DNA from: CAYZXT01 sp964482515
Lineage (GTDB): Bacteria > Elusimicrobiota > Elusimicrobia > FEN-1173
DNA length: 13,622 nucleotides
Assembly: GCA_964482515.1 (NCBI GenBank)
Contig: CAYZXT010000053.1
Coordinates: 1 to 13,622, forward strand
Direction: 5' to 3'
Of this stretch, positions 12,799 to 13,622 are shown one piece after another. The notes beneath the pieces are model-generated. The model saw only the letters and a list, made by a program, of their open reading frames with translations, was not told the origin of the DNA and did no database searches. Position numbers and translations under genes: made by a program. The number at the start of each line of letters is the position of its first letter. Within the stretch, counting starts at the first letter, position 1.

Positions 12799-13622
12799 AT
12801 GGAAACGGCGTTGACTGAATCATCGATAGAAAATCGCCGCTCAGAACGAATCGAGCTTAGGGTTCCTATTAAACTGGAGATACGAGAATCTGAAAATACT
12901 TCCGTCAAAATATTTCTTGGTTATACATCTAATATAAACAGACATGGTTTACGATTACACATTGGTTCCGATATGCCGCTAATTAACAACAGCGAAGTAA
13001 CTATTCATATGGACGGTCTCCGTCCGGACTTACCCACAAAAATGGATGCAAAATTATTGTGGCATGCCAATTCACAATGTGGTGTGAATTTTCACAAAGA
13101 ATTCAATGATATTCAAGAACTCATACAGTCTCTATCTACCTCGTTCCATGCCGCCCCATCTTTTTTAAAGAGTTTTCTTGCCTATGTAAATGATGAGGAT
13201 GTCGACACCAAAAAATATGAATTTTTTCCATATGCCGATAAAATAATTACTGAATACAAAAAGACCCGGGATTACCTTCTTCAGTTTAAGCGTGGGAATA
13301 ATCCCGTTGGGGCCGAATCTTATGTCTATGCTCAATATGCCGTTGCTGATGAGGCTTTAAATAGGTCCGCCATCTCATCCGCACATAGAGCTTTTAAAGA
13401 GTTTAAGAATTATCCGATCTCTAGCCGGCGTAGGATTCTGGATAATATACGTGATCTTCTTGTAAAAGAAAAACAAAATCTCATTGACCTTATGGTGATA
13501 GAAGGACACCCACGCAAACTTGCTGAGTGGGAATATAGCGGAATGCTTGTTGCAATTTCTCAGGAATCTTTGGACTATTTTGAAAAAGAAATGCTTCAAA
13601 CAGTCGGGCGCATCGGAACAGA
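12799..13622 (+). CDS. PilZ domain-aldehyde dehydrogenase fusion (3' end outside window)
   Basis: The frame is open from the ATG at 12799 to the window edge, 274 codons without a stop. GGGAGG seven bases upstream fixes the start. Residues about 13-102 form a PilZ domain, the usual c-di-GMP receptor: R13xxxR17 (RRSER), then NINRHGLRL (45-53) at the position of the (D/N)xSxxG motif, and a closing AKLLWHANSQCGVNF. The Ser of DxSxxG is Asn47, so binding may be weakened. A helical linker (about 103-174) follows. Residues about 175-274 match the N-terminus of the NAD(P)-dependent aldehyde dehydrogenase fold: AHRAFKEFKNYPISSRRRIL, DNIRDLLVKEKQNLIDLMVI, EGHPRKLAEWEY. The catalytic Cys and Glu lie beyond the window. 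GC content is far below that of the neighbours (23 of 60 bases at 12841-12900, 16 of 60 at 13201-13260, against 33 of 60 at 12181-12240), suggesting acquisition. It may be controlled by c-di-GMP at protein level and by a LacI-type repressor at DNA level. Confidence 0.82.
   Translation, partial: METALTESSIENRRSERIELRVPIKLEIRESENTSVKIFLGYTSNINRHGLRLHIGSDMPLINNSEVTIHMDGLRPDLPTKMDAKLLWHANSQCGVNFHKEFNDIQELIQSLSTSFHAAPSFLKSFLAYVNDEDVDTKKYEFFPYADKIITEYKKTRDYLLQFKRGNNPVGAESYVYAQYAVADEALNRSAISSAHRAFKEFKNYPISSRRRILDNIRDLLVKEKQNLIDLMVIEGHPRKLAEWEYSGMLVAISQESLDYFEKEMLQTVGRIGT

Noticed and set aside
13375..13599. Minus-strand ORF of 74 codons
   Set aside because: It lies fully inside the PilZ-ALDH frame, has a Phe/Lys-rich product typical of the antisense of AT-rich coding sequence, and has no ribosome binding site.
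1..13622. CRISPR arrays, insertion sequences or phage genes
   Set aside because: No regularly spaced repeats, transposase motifs or phage structural genes were seen on either strand.

Overview
The window reads as a chromosomal stretch of a Gram-negative bacterium of moderately high GC content. It carries several proteins with Sec signal peptides, an outer-membrane FadL/OmpP1-type barrel, a LysM lytic transglycosylase and a nucleotide-sugar dehydrogenase. No protein fixes the taxon. An uncultured lineage such as Elusimicrobiota or Omnitrophota would fit, but that is a guess from gene style, not something the sequence shows.

Left part (1-1950): the 3' end of a UDP-sugar dehydrogenase gene runs in from the left and meets a convergent cation-diffusion-facilitator (CDF) transporter gene. 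A GAAA-capped hairpin between them should terminate both. A tRNA-Gly(CCC) gene with encoded CCA and its own terminator follows. A 15-bp direct repeat covers the tRNA 5' end and recurs exactly 100 bp upstream.

Middle part (1949-6379): a secreted HEAT-repeat protein with a C-terminal TPR-like segment comes first. A good promoter (TTGACT-17-TAGAAT) spans its 3' end and appears to drive a three-gene operon: an 89-aa protein of unknown function, a DegT/DnrJ-type PLP aminotransferase and an MltD-like lytic transglycosylase. The last two overlap by one base. The theme is cell-envelope or sugar metabolism.

Polysaccharide-processing part (6436-11261): a near-consensus promoter (TTGACA-17-TATGAT) leaves only about 10 nt of leader before an ATG without a Shine-Dalgarno site. 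This gene and the next encode two paralogous secreted glycoside-hydrolase-like proteins (659 and 666 aa). Both have an unusual N-terminal domain, Ca-loop-like Asp/Asn repeats and a clan-A (GH2-like) barrel with both catalytic glutamates in place. The second overlaps by 14 bp a secreted carbohydrate-binding-like beta-sandwich protein. A strong terminator closes the unit, and a FadL-like outer-membrane protein gene follows. The likely job is cleavage, transfer or handling of an extracellular or periplasmic glycan; the substrate is unknown.

Right edge (12647-13622): base composition drops sharply. A gene that runs off the window encodes a PilZ domain joined to the start of an aldehyde dehydrogenase, an unusual pairing. 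Upstream lie two candidate tandem promoters, each with a LacI-family-like operator (core AAGCGCTT) in its -35/-10 spacer, 62 bp apart. This is the most novel-looking part of the window.
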